A DNA stretch of 62,630 nt from an uncultured Muribaculaceae bacterium (GTDB lineage: Bacteria; Bacteroidota; Bacteroidia; Bacteroidales; Muribaculaceae), in the NCBI GenBank assembly GCA_947176745.1, contig CAMWRV010000006.1, positions 1 to 62,630 of the forward strand, given 5' to 3'. Below the pieces are notes generated by a model. The model saw only the letters and a list, made by a program, of their open reading frames with translations, did no database searches and had not been told where the DNA came from. The position numbers and the translations under genes are program-made. Below are positions 10,216 through 20,265 of the stretch, one piece after another. Each line of letters opens with the position of its first letter. Position 1 is the first letter of the stretch.

Positions 10216-10287
10216 AACCCGACTCTCTTGCCGGGTTTACTCAACCATTAGCCATCCAATAAATCAAAAACGGAGTTTGTTTTGATT
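10216..10287 (-). other. Paired hairpins between rpsL and rpsG
   Basis: Two inverted repeats lie in the rpsL-rpsG gap: AACCCG/CGGGTT (10216-10221 with 10232-10237) and AATCAAAA/TTTTGATT (10262-10269 with 10280-10287). In E. coli the equivalent gap binds S7 for feedback control. No sequence match to that site was attempted, so similarity of function is an inference from position. Confidence 0.35.
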
Positions 10288-10306
10288 GATTCGTAAGATG
10301 CAGTCT

Positions 10307-10690
10307 TTATTTCTTGGCTGCTTTAGGACGCTTTGCACCATACTTGGAGCGACGCTGAGTACGACCCTGCACACCGGCTGTATCGAGTGTGCCGCGCACG
10401 ATGTGATAACGCACACCGGGAAGGTCTTTCACACGGCCTCCGCGCACCATAACGATGGAGTGCTCCTGCAGATTGTGTCCCTCTCCGGGGATGTAGCTGT
10501 TGACCTCCTTGCCGTTGGTGAGGCGCACACGTGCCACCTTACGCATTGCGGAGTTAGGCTTCTTGGGTGTGGTGGTGTAGACACGCACGCACACGCCGCG
10601 ACGCTGAGGACACGAATCCAAGGCCGGCGATTTGCTCTTGTCTTTCAGAACGGTCCGCCCTTTTCTTACTAATTGCTGAATTGTAGGCAT
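10307..10690 (-). CDS. rpsL: 30S ribosomal protein S12
   Basis: S12 lies at the decoding centre and is the classic streptomycin-resistance target. The 127-residue product contains [20 protein letters not shown], with a lysine at the resistance position, and [16 protein letters not shown], including the aspartate that RimO methylthiolates in other bacteria. It is the first gene of the operon and is preceded by a Bacteroidetes-type promoter and an approximately 135-nt leader. Confidence 0.98.
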   Translation of the reverse strand: MPTIQQLVRKGRTVLKDKSKSPALDSCPQRRGVCVRVYTTTPKKPNSAMRKVARVRLTNGKEVNSYIPGEGHNLQEHSIVMVRGGRVKDLPGVRYHIVRGTLDTAGVQGRTQRRSKYGAKRPKAAKK

Positions 10691-10769
10691 TCTTTGTCTG
10701 TTTTTATTTAGAATTTACAGTTATATCAGAGTTCTGCGAAGCCGCCACACCACACATATGACACGCGCC

Positions 10770-10792
10770 AAGCAATTGACAACCAATTGCTT
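10770..10792 (-). promoter_or_regulatory. rpsL: Hairpin in the rpsL leader
   Basis: A perfect 9-bp inverted repeat, AAGCAATTG with CAATTGCTT (10770-10778 with 10784-10792, 5-nt loop), lies between the predicted transcription start and the rpsL start codon. No T-run follows on the transcript. It may be a leader structure for autoregulation or mRNA stability. Confidence 0.45.
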
Positions 10793-10831
10793 AGCTCGCA
10801 CCGAGAGGCGCAGTCGCTTCGAAATGCGCTG

Positions 10832-10863
10832 CAAAGATACAAAAAATCAGAGTCTTACGCAAG
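10832..10863 (-). promoter_or_regulatory. rpsL: Promoter of the ribosomal protein operon
   Basis: On the minus strand the -7 box reads TATCTTTG (10839-10832) and fits the Bacteroidetes TAnnTTTG consensus. A -33 box CTTG (one mismatch to TTTG) lies 20 nt upstream at 10863-10860. The start would be near 10825, giving about 135 nt of leader before rpsL. No other equally good promoter was found within the ribosomal cluster. Confidence 0.7.
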
Positions 10864-10948
10864 TTTTTCTGCAAAATTTGTGTTAAAGCGGAATCAGATC
10901 GTAAAGTTTTGGCAAACGGATTTTGGAGCCGATCGGGCGAAAAGAAAA

Positions 10949-10972
10949 GAGGGACGCCTGACGGCGCCCCTC
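10949..10972 (-). terminator. Terminator downstream of the fibronectin-like surface protein
   Basis: On the minus strand a GC-rich stem (10963-10972 with 10949-10958, one G/A mismatch, 4-nt loop) is followed directly by TTTTCTTTTC. This is a standard intrinsic terminator placed 31 bp after the stop codon of the gene at 11004. Confidence 0.85.
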
Positions 10973-11003
10973 CTGATTGATATGCGAAAGTAAATACGCT
11001 TTA

Positions 11004-14000
11004 CTATTTGATGAGGACTTTTCTTACAGTCTTGCCTGCAGTCACGACGTAAACGCCGCTTCCGACACTGATGACTGTCTTGACCTCGCCTGCACCGCTG
11101 TAGATTACAGCGCCGCTCGCGGATGCCACTGTCACTCCGAGTCCTTCAGCATTGAGAACGATGATGTCGTTTCCGACAGCCTTGATGGCAAGACCTCCTG
11201 CGGCTATGCCGTCTACACCGGTGTAAGATACGACTACCTCGTCGGTGGGTGCGGATTCACCTTTCTCTTTATAGATCACGGTCACTACATATGCATATGT
11301 CTCACCGGAGACAACATTGGTGTCGAGGTACTCGGTCTCCTGAACGGGAGCGTCGTTGATCTTGACTCCGTCGCGGTATACGTTGTATCCCTCGATCTCA
11401 AGGTTTGCCGTTCCGGCGGGAGTATATGTCACATCGTCGACCATGAACGAGAATGCGTCGTAAGACTCGCATACGATTGCGAAATGCTTGGCTCCCGCAG
11501 GAAGCTGAGCCTCGAAGAGAGTCCAGTCTCCCGGAACCGAAGCCGCGCCTGCACCGTTTATCTTCACGAAATCAGAAGGCTGGAGGCTACCTGTCGAGTA
11601 ATAAACTGACACCTTCTCCGGATAGTCGGCCGAATAACTTCTGGCGTAGAACGAGATGGTCTGTGCCGATCCGTCGAGTTCGGGAGATATCGCCCATTCG
11701 TTGTTCTGAACCACTCCTCCTTGTCCGTCTGAATTAAACAGAGTGAAGAGATACTTCTCGCCTGAATGCGCCTTGAACGAATCATTGCCGAGCAATGCGT
11801 GATCCCATACCCAGTATGATCCTGTGGTCTCGAACAATGTGATACCGGGAATTTCGGTACCCTGGAAACCGCCCACCGGATACTGGTCGACGTCGACAAA
11901 TGTCCAGTCTCCATAATGATTGGCAAACGATTCGGCATCTTCAAAGTCATCTGTAACAGGCTGCGACACACCGCCTTCTAGATTAGGCTCGCTCCAAGTC
12001 AGACGAATACCCTCCGCCGCAGACGTTCCGGCAAGACCTGTCGCTTTCGGGAGAGTCGATACCACCGGAGTCACCGTCACCGACGAAGTCTGGTTGTTGG
12101 TATCATCCATATCAGCCGAGTAGACAATCTTCGCGAAGTATGTCACAGGATCCGAAGCGAGGGCAGACATATTGCGGTCGAATGAAACCACAGTGCTTGC
12201 ACCCGATTCAAGATTGCTGCAATCCTTGGAAGCCACCAGTTCCTCATCGGCATAGAGTTCCACAGTGTAAGAAGCGGCACTCTGGGCACCTGCGTTGGAG
12301 ACAGCCACCTCTACCTTGTAATCACTGCCTGCGGGCACCTTTGCGGGAGCGGTGATACCCTTGGCCTCGAGATCGTATGCGAATATCGAGCCGACGCGGA
12401 TATTGTCGATTGCCTTGTAGACGTACTGCTTTGTGATACCGGTGATCATGAACTGTATCGTCTTGTTCGAGTATGCCCCGAGCGGAATGAGCACCTTGCC
12501 CCAGCCATCGGTAGCGTCAGCACAGAGCTCCTGTACTGTAGATGAAAGAACTTCCGTATAGTCAGAGCCTGATGTACGGATCGAGACCGTAATCTCGTCA
12601 ATGTCGGGATTCTCTGCTATAGTCTGCACATCGAACACATAGAACGAGAGGCCGGGATTCTCCATCTGATCGAGAGAAATAAGACCGGAGAAGAACGATG
12701 CGCCTGTGTCAAGATACTGACCGCTTATGCCAAGAAAGTATCCGTCGCCATCCTGAGAGGGAATGCCACTGTCGTCACTAAGGATTGTAACGTTTCCGCC
12801 CAATGCGGTATTCATTCCCCAGATATAGTGAAGTTTACCTTCGGCAAATGACTCATTGAGCGACGTGTAGGGAGTGCCGACAGGGATCATGTCGGTGTAA
12901 GCCTTCCCACCTTCGATACCGGTGATGACAGCGTATACTCCATACTGTACGAAATCCTGACTGTCGGCAGGAACTGCCTGATACGTATAAGACGTAGTGC
13001 TGATATTCTCGGCAACGATTCCGTCGGCATCAAACAGCGTGTATGTAAGCTTGTCGGCGGGCAGCGGTTTACCGTCAACATCCTGTGTAACGGCATCCCA
13101 TGAAACGATTACCTCACCCTTGACGCTCGTCTCTGCAACCGACGCCGATGCAGGAGCAAGAGGAGTGTTGAAGCCGATGAACGCCGATGCCTGAACGGCC
13201 TTGCCAGCGCCATATTCGTTATAACCCACGACTTTATAAGTCACGGTGCCTGCAGAAGGAGTATCTTCATAAGAACATGCACTGCCTTTGGCAGGATTAT
13301 TCCACGTATTGACGAGAGTTTCGCCTCTGTAGAGTTCAACCTTCGTAAGGCTTGAGAGGGTTTCTCCCTTCATGTTCTTGTCGGGAGCGTTGAAGGAAAC
13401 GTTGGCCTTGAGCTCGCCTGCCGCATCGGGAGTCACCACAAGATTTGTGGCTACACCGGGAGCGCCATCAGCCACACCAGCCTCAATCCGGATATCCTTG
13501 ATATAGAGATAGTACATGTCGGGATCGGAAATTCCGTGGAAACCGACATAGTAAACACCGTCTGCTGTCGGCGAAAGATACTCGCTGTACTCCTCGTATG
13601 CAGCGCCGGCCTGAGTCGGAGCGACGAGGACAGAAGACATGCCTTCGACTGTAGCGGATGTTCCGTATTTCACCTCAAAACGTTCGGGGAAGGAAGCACC
13701 GTTGCTCTTTGCTGCGAAAGAAACGAGATAGTTCTTTCCGGCCTCAAGTTTCAGAGGAGGTGTGATCATCCAGTCATCCATTTCCAAAGATGAATTATAT
13801 GTCATGCGGACAGAACCGTCAGCCTGAGCAGTCCAGACCTTGCCGTCGCCATTGGCGTCGATCACAGTCCATCCCTCAAGACCGTCAGCCGCGAAGTCGG
13901 GTGCATAAGGAGGCACTACGAAACCAAGCACCACGGTGTTGGTCTCTGCGGGTGCTGAAACGAGATCTCCGCAGACGGCATACACCGTATAGCTATATGA

Positions 14001-15554
14001 AGTCAGAGTTTCCGGTTCGGCCACAGCCTCGGAGAACGATGTAGTGGTCAGACCTTCGGCCGCAACACTGCCGTCGGCACGAACCACCTTGTAGGTCAGG
14101 GCGTCGGTATCGAGATAACCGCCGTTGACAGTACCGGTCACGGCATTCCAGGTCACCTCCATGTTGCCGTTTACGTAAGCGAGCGAAGCCTTGGTTGCCG
14201 AGGGAGTGTCAGAACCCACCCAGACGTTCTTGACGCGGGTCTTGACACCTTCACCACCGTCACCTGTCGCATAGACCGTAAAGGTGTACATGCCAGCACC
14301 CTTTTCAGTCAGATTGACCGGCAGAGTCACTGTACGGCCCCATGACGCAGATGGCATTGTCGACACCACCTCGCCATTGGCAAGAACAGTCACTGTAAGA
14401 GTGCCGGAACCTGCGGAACCGTCATAAGTCAACGAAGGAGTTGTGAGCGAGCAGATACCCATGAGCGAGCCGCCTCCGAAATTGAAGTTGACATTCTCGC
14501 ACGAAGCGGGCGCACCGGGTTCGGCTGCCGGTTCGGGAACGTACATACCCATGATCTCGTCGTTGCCCGGAAGCTGATAGAGAGCATCGGCATGACCTGA
14601 GGTCAGATTGACCTCATATATCCAGCCTGTCTCGTCGGGAGGGCAGACGTTCCAGAACATGCGTCCGGACTTCTTGTCGATGGTCGCGCTTGAGAGATAC
14701 TGCGGAGCGACACCGGTCTCGCCGATGAGTGTGACAGCACCCGTCGTCTTGTCGATCTTGTTGAGATAAGAGTTGGTCACGACGTAATCGTCTCCATTCT
14801 CGACGCCTTCATAGCTTATACCGTAGATCTGGCCCTGTGCGTCGATAGCTATGGAGTTCCAGTTTCCTGCAAGCGCGCCGACCGCAGTCGCTGTCGGTTC
14901 GCCGTTGCCGAAAGAGAGCTTCGAAAGCTGGAGACCACTGCCTGCCGAGTTGTAAGTAATACCATACACGCTGTTGTCGGTCGGATCGAGCGCATAGCCT
15001 CCCGGTGCAATAATAGCAAGATCATCAGGACTGTAAGAATCCACCTTCTCGCCAAACTCCACATCAAAGGCCTCGACAGTGATGAAAATCATCCCGAAGA
15101 ATGAGAAATAGGAAGTTGCATAATAGACCCCGTCGACACATACGCCGCCATTCTGAGCGTTCACTCCAGCGATCAGAAGCTCGGGATTATCGGTGGCGCT
15201 CTCCGCTACCTTGTAAAGACCCACATCAGAGGAAGAAGCGAAGTCATCGCTGTAGGTGATCGAGCCATAGAGCACCGGCATGTCGCCGGCAGCCTTTGTC
15301 ACCACTCTGGAGGGAGCGGCCGGATGACGCGAGGCATCCCTTAATCCTGAAGACACTGTGCGGGCCTTCTGTTCGATGAACTTTGAAGCGTTCTTACCCT
15401 GAGCCTTCCGCGGCTCCGCTTTCATGGCTACAGTCGCATTGCGGGGATCAGCCCCTGCAACCGTTGCCTTTTTCGCAGTCTGCGCAATAACGGGAGACGT
15501 TGTCATCGCCGCCGCAAGCGCTACGGAAACAATCCGGTTGAGAATTCGTTTCAT
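11004..15554 (-). CDS. Large secreted fibronectin-type/choice-of-anchor surface protein
   Basis: I chose the ATG at 15554 because MKRILNRIVSVALAAAMTTS is a normal signal peptide (cleavage after PVIAQ); the longer reading frame adds 23 unlikely residues. The 1516-residue product has an N-terminal propeller-like region (about 70-330), then repeated fibronectin-like segments alternating with jelly-roll modules of the choice-of-anchor type (DANGDGKVWTAQADGS, MDDWMITPPLKLEAGKNYLV). The last 70 residues, ending VYVVTAGKTVRKVLIK, resemble a type IX secretion sorting domain. An extracellular adhesin or glycan-binding role is an inference. No catalytic motif was recognised. Confidence 0.85.
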   Translation of the reverse strand: MKRILNRIVSVALAAAMTTSPVIAQTAKKATVAGADPRNATVAMKAEPRKAQGKNASKFIEQKARTVSSGLRDASRHPAAPSRVVTKAAGDMPVLYGSITYSDDFASSSDVGLYKVAESATDNPELLIAGVNAQNGGVCVDGVYYATSYFSFFGMIFITVEAFDVEFGEKVDSYSPDDLAIIAPGGYALDPTDNSVYGITYNSAGSGLQLSKLSFGNGEPTATAVGALAGNWNSIAIDAQGQIYGISYEGVENGDDYVVTNSYLNKIDKTTGAVTLIGETGVAPQYLSSATIDKKSGRMFWNVCPPDETGWIYEVNLTSGHADALYQLPGNDEIMGMYVPEPAAEPGAPASCENVNFNFGGGSLMGICSLTTPSLTYDGSAGSGTLTVTVLANGEVVSTMPSASWGRTVTLPVNLTEKGAGMYTFTVYATGDGGEGVKTRVKNVWVGSDTPSATKASLAYVNGNMEVTWNAVTGTVNGGYLDTDALTYKVVRADGSVAAEGLTTTSFSEAVAEPETLTSYSYTVYAVCGDLVSAPAETNTVVLGFVVPPYAPDFAADGLEGWTVIDANGDGKVWTAQADGSVRMTYNSSLEMDDWMITPPLKLEAGKNYLVSFAAKSNGASFPERFEVKYGTSATVEGMSSVLVAPTQAGAAYEEYSEYLSPTADGVYYVGFHGISDPDMYYLYIKDIRIEAGVADGAPGVATNLVVTPDAAGELKANVSFNAPDKNMKGETLSSLTKVELYRGETLVNTWNNPAKGSACSYEDTPSAGTVTYKVVGYNEYGAGKAVQASAFIGFNTPLAPASASVAETSVKGEVIVSWDAVTQDVDGKPLPADKLTYTLFDADGIVAENISTTSYTYQAVPADSQDFVQYGVYAVITGIEGGKAYTDMIPVGTPYTSLNESFAEGKLHYIWGMNTALGGNVTILSDDSGIPSQDGDGYFLGISGQYLDTGASFFSGLISLDQMENPGLSFYVFDVQTIAENPDIDEITVSIRTSGSDYTEVLSSTVQELCADATDGWGKVLIPLGAYSNKTIQFMITGITKQYVYKAIDNIRVGSIFAYDLEAKGITAPAKVPAGSDYKVEVAVSNAGAQSAASYTVELYADEELVASKDCSNLESGASTVVSFDRNMSALASDPVTYFAKIVYSADMDDTNNQTSSVTVTPVVSTLPKATGLAGTSAAEGIRLTWSEPNLEGGVSQPVTDDFEDAESFANHYGDWTFVDVDQYPVGGFQGTEIPGITLFETTGSYWVWDHALLGNDSFKAHSGEKYLFTLFNSDGQGGVVQNNEWAISPELDGSAQTISFYARSYSADYPEKVSVYYSTGSLQPSDFVKINGAGAASVPGDWTLFEAQLPAGAKHFAIVCESYDAFSFMVDDVTYTPAGTANLEIEGYNVYRDGVKINDAPVQETEYLDTNVVSGETYAYVVTVIYKEKGESAPTDEVVVSYTGVDGIAAGGLAIKAVGNDIIVLNAEGLGVTVASASGAVIYSGAGEVKTVISVGSGVYVVTAGKTVRKVLIK

Positions 15555-15634
15555 AATACAACACACGGTTTCGGAGATTAGGTCACCGCTCCGCCCGAAA
15601 CCTTTTCCGGAGCGGGACCGCAATTAATGATTTC

Positions 15635-15679
15635 GGGTCTGCCCGAGAGCCGCTTTCAAGACGGCGCTCCGGCAGACCC
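15635..15679 (-). terminator. Strong hairpin between two secreted-protein genes
   Basis: GGGTCTGCC pairs with GGCAGACCC, and inner GAG/CTC and GCCG/CGGC pairs extend the stem (15635-15679). It is located after the stop of the M6 protease. No good T-run follows in the minus direction, so termination may be incomplete and some transcript could run into the gene at 11004, which lacks a recognisable promoter of its own. Confidence 0.55.
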
Positions 15680-15686
15680 ATATGGA

Positions 15687-18545
15687 TTACCTTACGATAA
15701 TTTTCTTTGCATAACCCTGTGCGGGCACAGTCACGACGTAGAGACCTGCGCGGGGCAGAGTCACCTTGTGCGATCCGCGGGCCACAAGCGAGCCTGTGTA
15801 ATCGGCCACGATTATCTCGTCGTCGGTATCAGCGCAAACTACGTTGCCCGCCACTGTCACTGCAAACGCACTGTCAGCTGCCATCTGAACGGTTCCAACA
15901 TTATCTCCAGTGCGGACATTGATCCTCTGCGATACCTTCGAGAAAAGTTCGCCGTCAGTGGCACGCACTGTATATACATAATCAGTCGAAGACTTCAGCC
16001 CGCCCACCTTATACATGAGCGACGAACCGACATTCAGATCGTCATACCCTTCGAGCAGACAGTCGGAATACTCAAGTCCATGAGCTACGCGGACATCATC
16101 GACAGCAAGCGAGCCGGCATCGCCGTTGCGCACGAACTGTATGATCACCTGATGTGTATCCGCCGGCATCTCGTCAATGTCGGTAACGACACCTCCGGCA
16201 GTCTTCTGCACCTCGACAGAAGTCACCTGCACACGTCCGGATGAGGTCTCGGCGAAAACATTGATCAGATCGCCTGAAGACGTGCCGTTTCCGCGATGCC
16301 AGAACGAAAGCCCGCTCACCATATCTGCATATTCGGGAGAGGTGAGGGTATTTCCGGAATTCAGTCTGAGCGACGGCACGGCCTCGCCGGCATAAGCCTC
16401 CATGCCGTAGGTCACACCCGAAGTCGAGGTCCATCCGTGAAGATTGTCGATTCCGTCGGTAAAGTCGCATACATCCATGAAAGGATCGCCGGGAACCCGC
16501 TCATACACTGTCAGAAGCCATGCCTGCGCATCCTCCATCGGAAGCCAGTTTGCCGTAAACCCGTTTTCGGTCACATCAGTCGCCTCGTCGGCCTGAGCCG
16601 TATAATAATTTATGGACAGGCGCTCGGTCGACACCGGTGTCTCGGCAGACGCAGGTCCCGTATGCCAGCCGGTCGAAAGGGCTACAGTATAGAAATACTG
16701 GCAATCAGGCACAAGACCGCTGACAGCGAATGAATCTGTCTGTCCGGCATTGCGGGCTCTGAAACCTTCGAGATATATCTTGGAGTCATCTTCACCATAA
16801 TAATAAACGGAAAGGATGTGATCATACCCCTCGACCATATTCCAGCGGGCGGTAAAAGAATCTGTGCCTATATTCTCGGCCGGCAGCGATTCAGCCATAG
16901 GAATATCGGGAGCATCGGCTCCGCCGAGCACATTGAATGTGATTATTCCGTCAGACTCGGCAATGTCGGTTATCGGAAAATCGAGTGCGACCCCGGCCCA
17001 CGTCTTCATGGCAGGAGTGGTCTGGCCGGTAAACGATGTCTTGTTCGTGGTGCCGGGGAATGAATCTCCCGCACGCGTTGATTCGGTCTGAACGCCATCG
17101 GCCTCCTCTATATCGACATACTGGTGGCTCGGAGTGTTGTTGACCTTGTTGCTGCTCCATACCGAATCGTTGTAGTCGACATGCCATATGAGCATGCCGT
17201 GACCGGGGATATAAGAATCCCATCCTGTCTGCTGACGGTTCTCCACCAGGAAGAACTCCGTATCCTTGGCGGTGCGGATCACTCCGGCCACATTGTCGTC
17301 TATCGAAGCAAGCGATGCCGAAAGCGGGCCGTCGATCTCATGAGGCTTCATCCATCCGAGCGCGTAGCGTTCGAAAGCTCCGTAATTGGGAGGCGTCATG
17401 CCGTCGTTGTTGTAGGGACCATAATCAAGAGCCGACCATGCGCCGGGGGTGAATGAGCTGGTATAGCTTGTGGCATACAGGTCGGGAAGCCCCATCACAT
17501 GGCTGAACTCGTGGATGAACGTTCCGACGCCGTCGGGGCGTCCGTTCTCCCACTCGTTGGAGCATCCGTAGGTATGGATGCGCACGCCGTCGTAATAAAG
17601 ATTGGGGTATCCGGCCGACACCATGTTCCATGAATGCGGCCAGACTGTATTGGCCGAACCGCCGGAAGCCTCTCCCCGGCCGGCATAGAATATGAATATA
17701 TTGTCGACCACTCCGTCGCCGTTGCGGTCATATTCGGAAAAATCGACTATATCGTCGAGCTGGTCGCATGCCTCCTTTACCATATCGGCCGGACGCTGGT
17801 CATTGCCATACCAGTCGTTGCCGCCATAATATGCCATATTGTTGGCAAGAGTGATCGGCCCGAAGACATCGAATTCCGGGCGGAACGCGTCGCCAGAGTT
17901 GAGACGGAAAAATTCGGCCGCACAGCCTGTGCCTCCATAGTCGGAAAAGCCGTCCTCATTGAGCATCCGGGTAAAATAATCTTTGGCGTCGTAGCTTGTA
18001 TTGAATTTAGTGTCAGTATATTCTACAAGTATCACTATTGCCTTCTGCGCGCCATATGCCGGAAAACGCAGGTCGGGAAACAGTCCGTAGCCGCGCTCGT
18101 AAGGAGGGCCGTCCTCTCCGGCGGCCTTTGCGGGAGCATTATTCACATCGCCATGAATGCCGGCAAAGCGGTTCGCCATTCTTTCGGAGAGAGCCGCGCG
18201 TTTCGTAATACGAGCCTCCAGCCCCTGCATGTCTATCCCGGACAGAAACTCGACAGCCTCCTGTCCGCGACGCGACACATCGCCGGCCTTGATGCCGGAG
18301 TCGATCACGTTGCCTTCGGCATCGTAATCTCCGTAATAGAAAAGGCCTCCCCTCTCAATGAGCGGGTAGCCGTCTTCAGTAAAATACTGATGGAAGAACT
18401 CGTCGCCTGCGAGGCGCACCCTGAGTTCCGACCCGTCGGCGGTCGGGACGGTAAAGATTCCCTGCTTCGCGGGCTTTGCCGTCGCCTGGAGACCGCATAC
18501 AGCGGCCGCCGCAATCAGACTGATGTGAATAAGATTTGATTTCAT
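15687..18545 (-). CDS. Secreted M6-family metalloprotease with C-terminal sorting domain
   Basis: This is a zinc metalloprotease of the immune-inhibitor-A (M6) type. The 952-residue protein has a signal peptide (1-24), an N-terminal propeptide-like region and the catalytic zinc motif HEFSHVMGLPD at about 345-355, preceded by a calcium-loop-like DRNGDGVVDN at 273. FN3-like and jelly-roll segments follow, and the last 60 residues (ending RAGLYVVTVPAQGYAKKIIVR) resemble a type IX sorting domain. It should be exported and surface-attached or released. It has a good promoter at 18683-18714. The substrate is unknown. Confidence 0.92.
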   Translation of the reverse strand: MKSNLIHISLIAAAAVCGLQATAKPAKQGIFTVPTADGSELRVRLAGDEFFHQYFTEDGYPLIERGGLFYYGDYDAEGNVIDSGIKAGDVSRRGQEAVEFLSGIDMQGLEARITKRAALSERMANRFAGIHGDVNNAPAKAAGEDGPPYERGYGLFPDLRFPAYGAQKAIVILVEYTDTKFNTSYDAKDYFTRMLNEDGFSDYGGTGCAAEFFRLNSGDAFRPEFDVFGPITLANNMAYYGGNDWYGNDQRPADMVKEACDQLDDIVDFSEYDRNGDGVVDNIFIFYAGRGEASGGSANTVWPHSWNMVSAGYPNLYYDGVRIHTYGCSNEWENGRPDGVGTFIHEFSHVMGLPDLYATSYTSSFTPGAWSALDYGPYNNDGMTPPNYGAFERYALGWMKPHEIDGPLSASLASIDDNVAGVIRTAKDTEFFLVENRQQTGWDSYIPGHGMLIWHVDYNDSVWSSNKVNNTPSHQYVDIEEADGVQTESTRAGDSFPGTTNKTSFTGQTTPAMKTWAGVALDFPITDIAESDGIITFNVLGGADAPDIPMAESLPAENIGTDSFTARWNMVEGYDHILSVYYYGEDDSKIYLEGFRARNAGQTDSFAVSGLVPDCQYFYTVALSTGWHTGPASAETPVSTERLSINYYTAQADEATDVTENGFTANWLPMEDAQAWLLTVYERVPGDPFMDVCDFTDGIDNLHGWTSTSGVTYGMEAYAGEAVPSLRLNSGNTLTSPEYADMVSGLSFWHRGNGTSSGDLINVFAETSSGRVQVTSVEVQKTAGGVVTDIDEMPADTHQVIIQFVRNGDAGSLAVDDVRVAHGLEYSDCLLEGYDDLNVGSSLMYKVGGLKSSTDYVYTVRATDGELFSKVSQRINVRTGDNVGTVQMAADSAFAVTVAGNVVCADTDDEIIVADYTGSLVARGSHKVTLPRAGLYVVTVPAQGYAKKIIVR

Positions 18546-18682
18546 TGCTCGGTTTTACTCGAAATATGGTGTAATTTGATTCATTCAGCGATTCAAAATA
18601 CGACAAACCACATGAAACAATAGTCAATGTATCGAAATGCTTTGCACGTGTTAAAAATCCCTGTTTTCCTAAAAGTGTTTCA

Positions 18683-18714
18683 CAAAAATAAATCTTTTCA
18701 CTATTACTTCCAAA
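18683..18714 (-). promoter_or_regulatory. Promoter of the M6 metalloprotease gene
   Basis: The minus strand has TTTG (18714-18711), a 20-nt spacer and TATTTTTG (18690-18683), an exact match to the Bacteroidetes pattern. The start would be near 18676, leaving about a 130-nt leader before the ATG at 18545. Confidence 0.75.
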
Positions 18715-18980
18715 TATTTCGCCAAATTTCTTTAAATATTTTTGACAAACAGAAAGATTTATTTGCAAAATAAATACAAACTGTATTGTTTATGTATTTT
18801 TGCCGCCTGCAAAGCATCTTCTGCTCCACTTTGAACCTTCCTCGAATTTTATTAATGACATTTTGCACCGAATTGCATTTACTGACGGGCATTAAGACAA
18901 TCGCATATACTTTTGAATCCAAAATCATATACATTTTCATAATTCAATATACCCGACTTAATAATTGACAGAATTTGCAA

Positions 18981-19020
18981 AGCGCGACGCGACACCCGCC
19001 CGGGGATGCCGCGTCGCGCT
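18981..19020 (-). terminator. GC-rich hairpin after the GlmU-like gene
   Basis: AGCGCGACGCG (18981-18991) pairs perfectly with CGCGTCGCGCT (19010-19020), 45 bp past the stop at 19066. In the minus direction it is followed by a TTTGCAAATTC stretch, a weak T-run. It is probably the 3' end of that transcript. Confidence 0.6.
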
Positions 19021-19065
19021 CATTGGTTTTATCCTGGTCAAATGAAGGCTATGGAAAACCTTCGG

Positions 19066-20265
19066 TTATTTGAATTTTGAAGCAGACTGATGTATGTGCT
19101 CGAAGATACGACGGTCGGTGTCGGTCAGTTCGAGTCCTCTACGCCCCATCACCCTCGACGCCACCTGCATGAACGTATCGATGGTTATGTCGGAGAACCC
19201 TCCCTCCGGACTGCCGTTACGGAAACTCGGTATGAACTGCCGCGGGAAGCCGGCTCCGTGGAAGTTGACGCCCACGCCGACAACCGTTGCAGTGTTGAAC
19301 ATACAGTTTATTCCTGCCTTGGAGTGGTCGCCCATGATGAGGCCGCAGAACTGCAGGTCGGTCCTCATGAAGCGCTGCGAGGCATAGTTCCAGATCCTGA
19401 TCTTCGAATAATCGTTCTTAAGATTGCTCGAATTTGTGCCGGCTCCGATGTTGCACCACTCCCCTATCACGGCGTTGCCGAGATAGCCGTCGTGGGCCTT
19501 GTTGCTGAATCCGAACATGACAGTGTTGTCGATCTCTCCGCCTACCTTGCAATATGGGCCGAAAGTAGAGCCGCCATAAATCTTCGCTCCCATCCTGACC
19601 TTCGCGTCATGGCAGAGTGCAAGAGGACCGCGCAGACACGCCCCCTCCATTACATGAGCACCCGCACCTATATATATGGGGCCGTCCTTAAGGTTGAGCA
19701 CCGCACCCTCTACCACAGCCCCCGGCTCGATGAACAGGGCCGGGATTCCGTTTGCCGGACGCGCATCTCCGATTATCACAGTGGAGGGATCGGGAGCTAT
19801 GCCTGTCCGACCGCGGGTGAGCCACGTGTAGTCACTTACGATCTCGGCGGCATTCATGCGGAAGATATCGAACACATAGCTTATACGGCGCGAGTCGTTG
19901 GCGCTTTCACGCCCGGCATCGGGAGAAAGCGACTCGAAATCGCGGCGCAGTCCGCGGTATGCCCACACACCGCCGCTGTCGCGCAATGCATCGCCGGGGC
20001 GCAGCTGAGAGGCCTCGAGTGCGATCGCCTTGTCGGGCAGCTTGTCGCCCGCTATGAAGAGAGCCTCTTCCTCCTCGGAGCAGAGAAGTGGAAACTTGTC
20101 TCTGAGATACTCCTTAGGATAATAGGAATACTCTCCCGGCAGGAAATGCTCCCATTTCTCGCGGATCGTGACTATTCCTACGCGGAACGCGCCGACAGGA
20201 CGCGTGTAGGAGAGCGGAAGCAGATTCTGATAGCTTTGCTCGGTGTCGAAAAGGACGACTTTCAT
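19066..20265 (-). CDS. GlmU-like sugar nucleotidyltransferase family protein
   Basis: The 399-residue protein starts MKVVLFDTEQSYQNLLPLSY, as in the Bacteroidetes-specific GlmU-like family of putative sugar nucleotidyltransferases. The N-terminal half lacks the classical GxGxR pyrophosphorylase loop. The C-terminal half (about 175-330) is a left-handed beta-helix of hexapeptide repeats (IEPGAVVEGAVLNL, GAHVMEGACLRGP, GNAVIGEWCNIGAGTNSSNL). This family is distinct from true bifunctional GlmU, and its exact substrate is not established. The start codon is directly abutted by a 188-bp palindromic element, and a likely promoter lies beyond it at 20526-20557. Confidence 0.8.
   Translation of the reverse strand: MKVVLFDTEQSYQNLLPLSYTRPVGAFRVGIVTIREKWEHFLPGEYSYYPKEYLRDKFPLLCSEEEEALFIAGDKLPDKAIALEASQLRPGDALRDSGGVWAYRGLRRDFESLSPDAGRESANDSRRISYVFDIFRMNAAEIVSDYTWLTRGRTGIAPDPSTVIIGDARPANGIPALFIEPGAVVEGAVLNLKDGPIYIGAGAHVMEGACLRGPLALCHDAKVRMGAKIYGGSTFGPYCKVGGEIDNTVMFGFSNKAHDGYLGNAVIGEWCNIGAGTNSSNLKNDYSKIRIWNYASQRFMRTDLQFCGLIMGDHSKAGINCMFNTATVVGVGVNFHGAGFPRQFIPSFRNGSPEGGFSDITIDTFMQVASRVMGRRGLELTDTDRRIFEHIHQSASKFK

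Larger units (their letters stand above)
10691..11003. other. Intergenic region rpsL / surface protein
   Basis: These 313 bp hold the rpsL leader hairpin, the operon promoter and, near the right end, the terminator of the neighbouring minus-strand gene at 11004. I see no gene here. Confidence 0.7.
18546..19065. other. Intergenic region, 520 bp
   Basis: AT-rich sequence containing the M6 protease promoter and leader (18546-18714) and, at 18981-19020, the hairpin following the GlmU-like gene. Between 18715 and 18980 I see no gene, tRNA or repeat; the short open frames there lack coding character. Confidence 0.6.
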
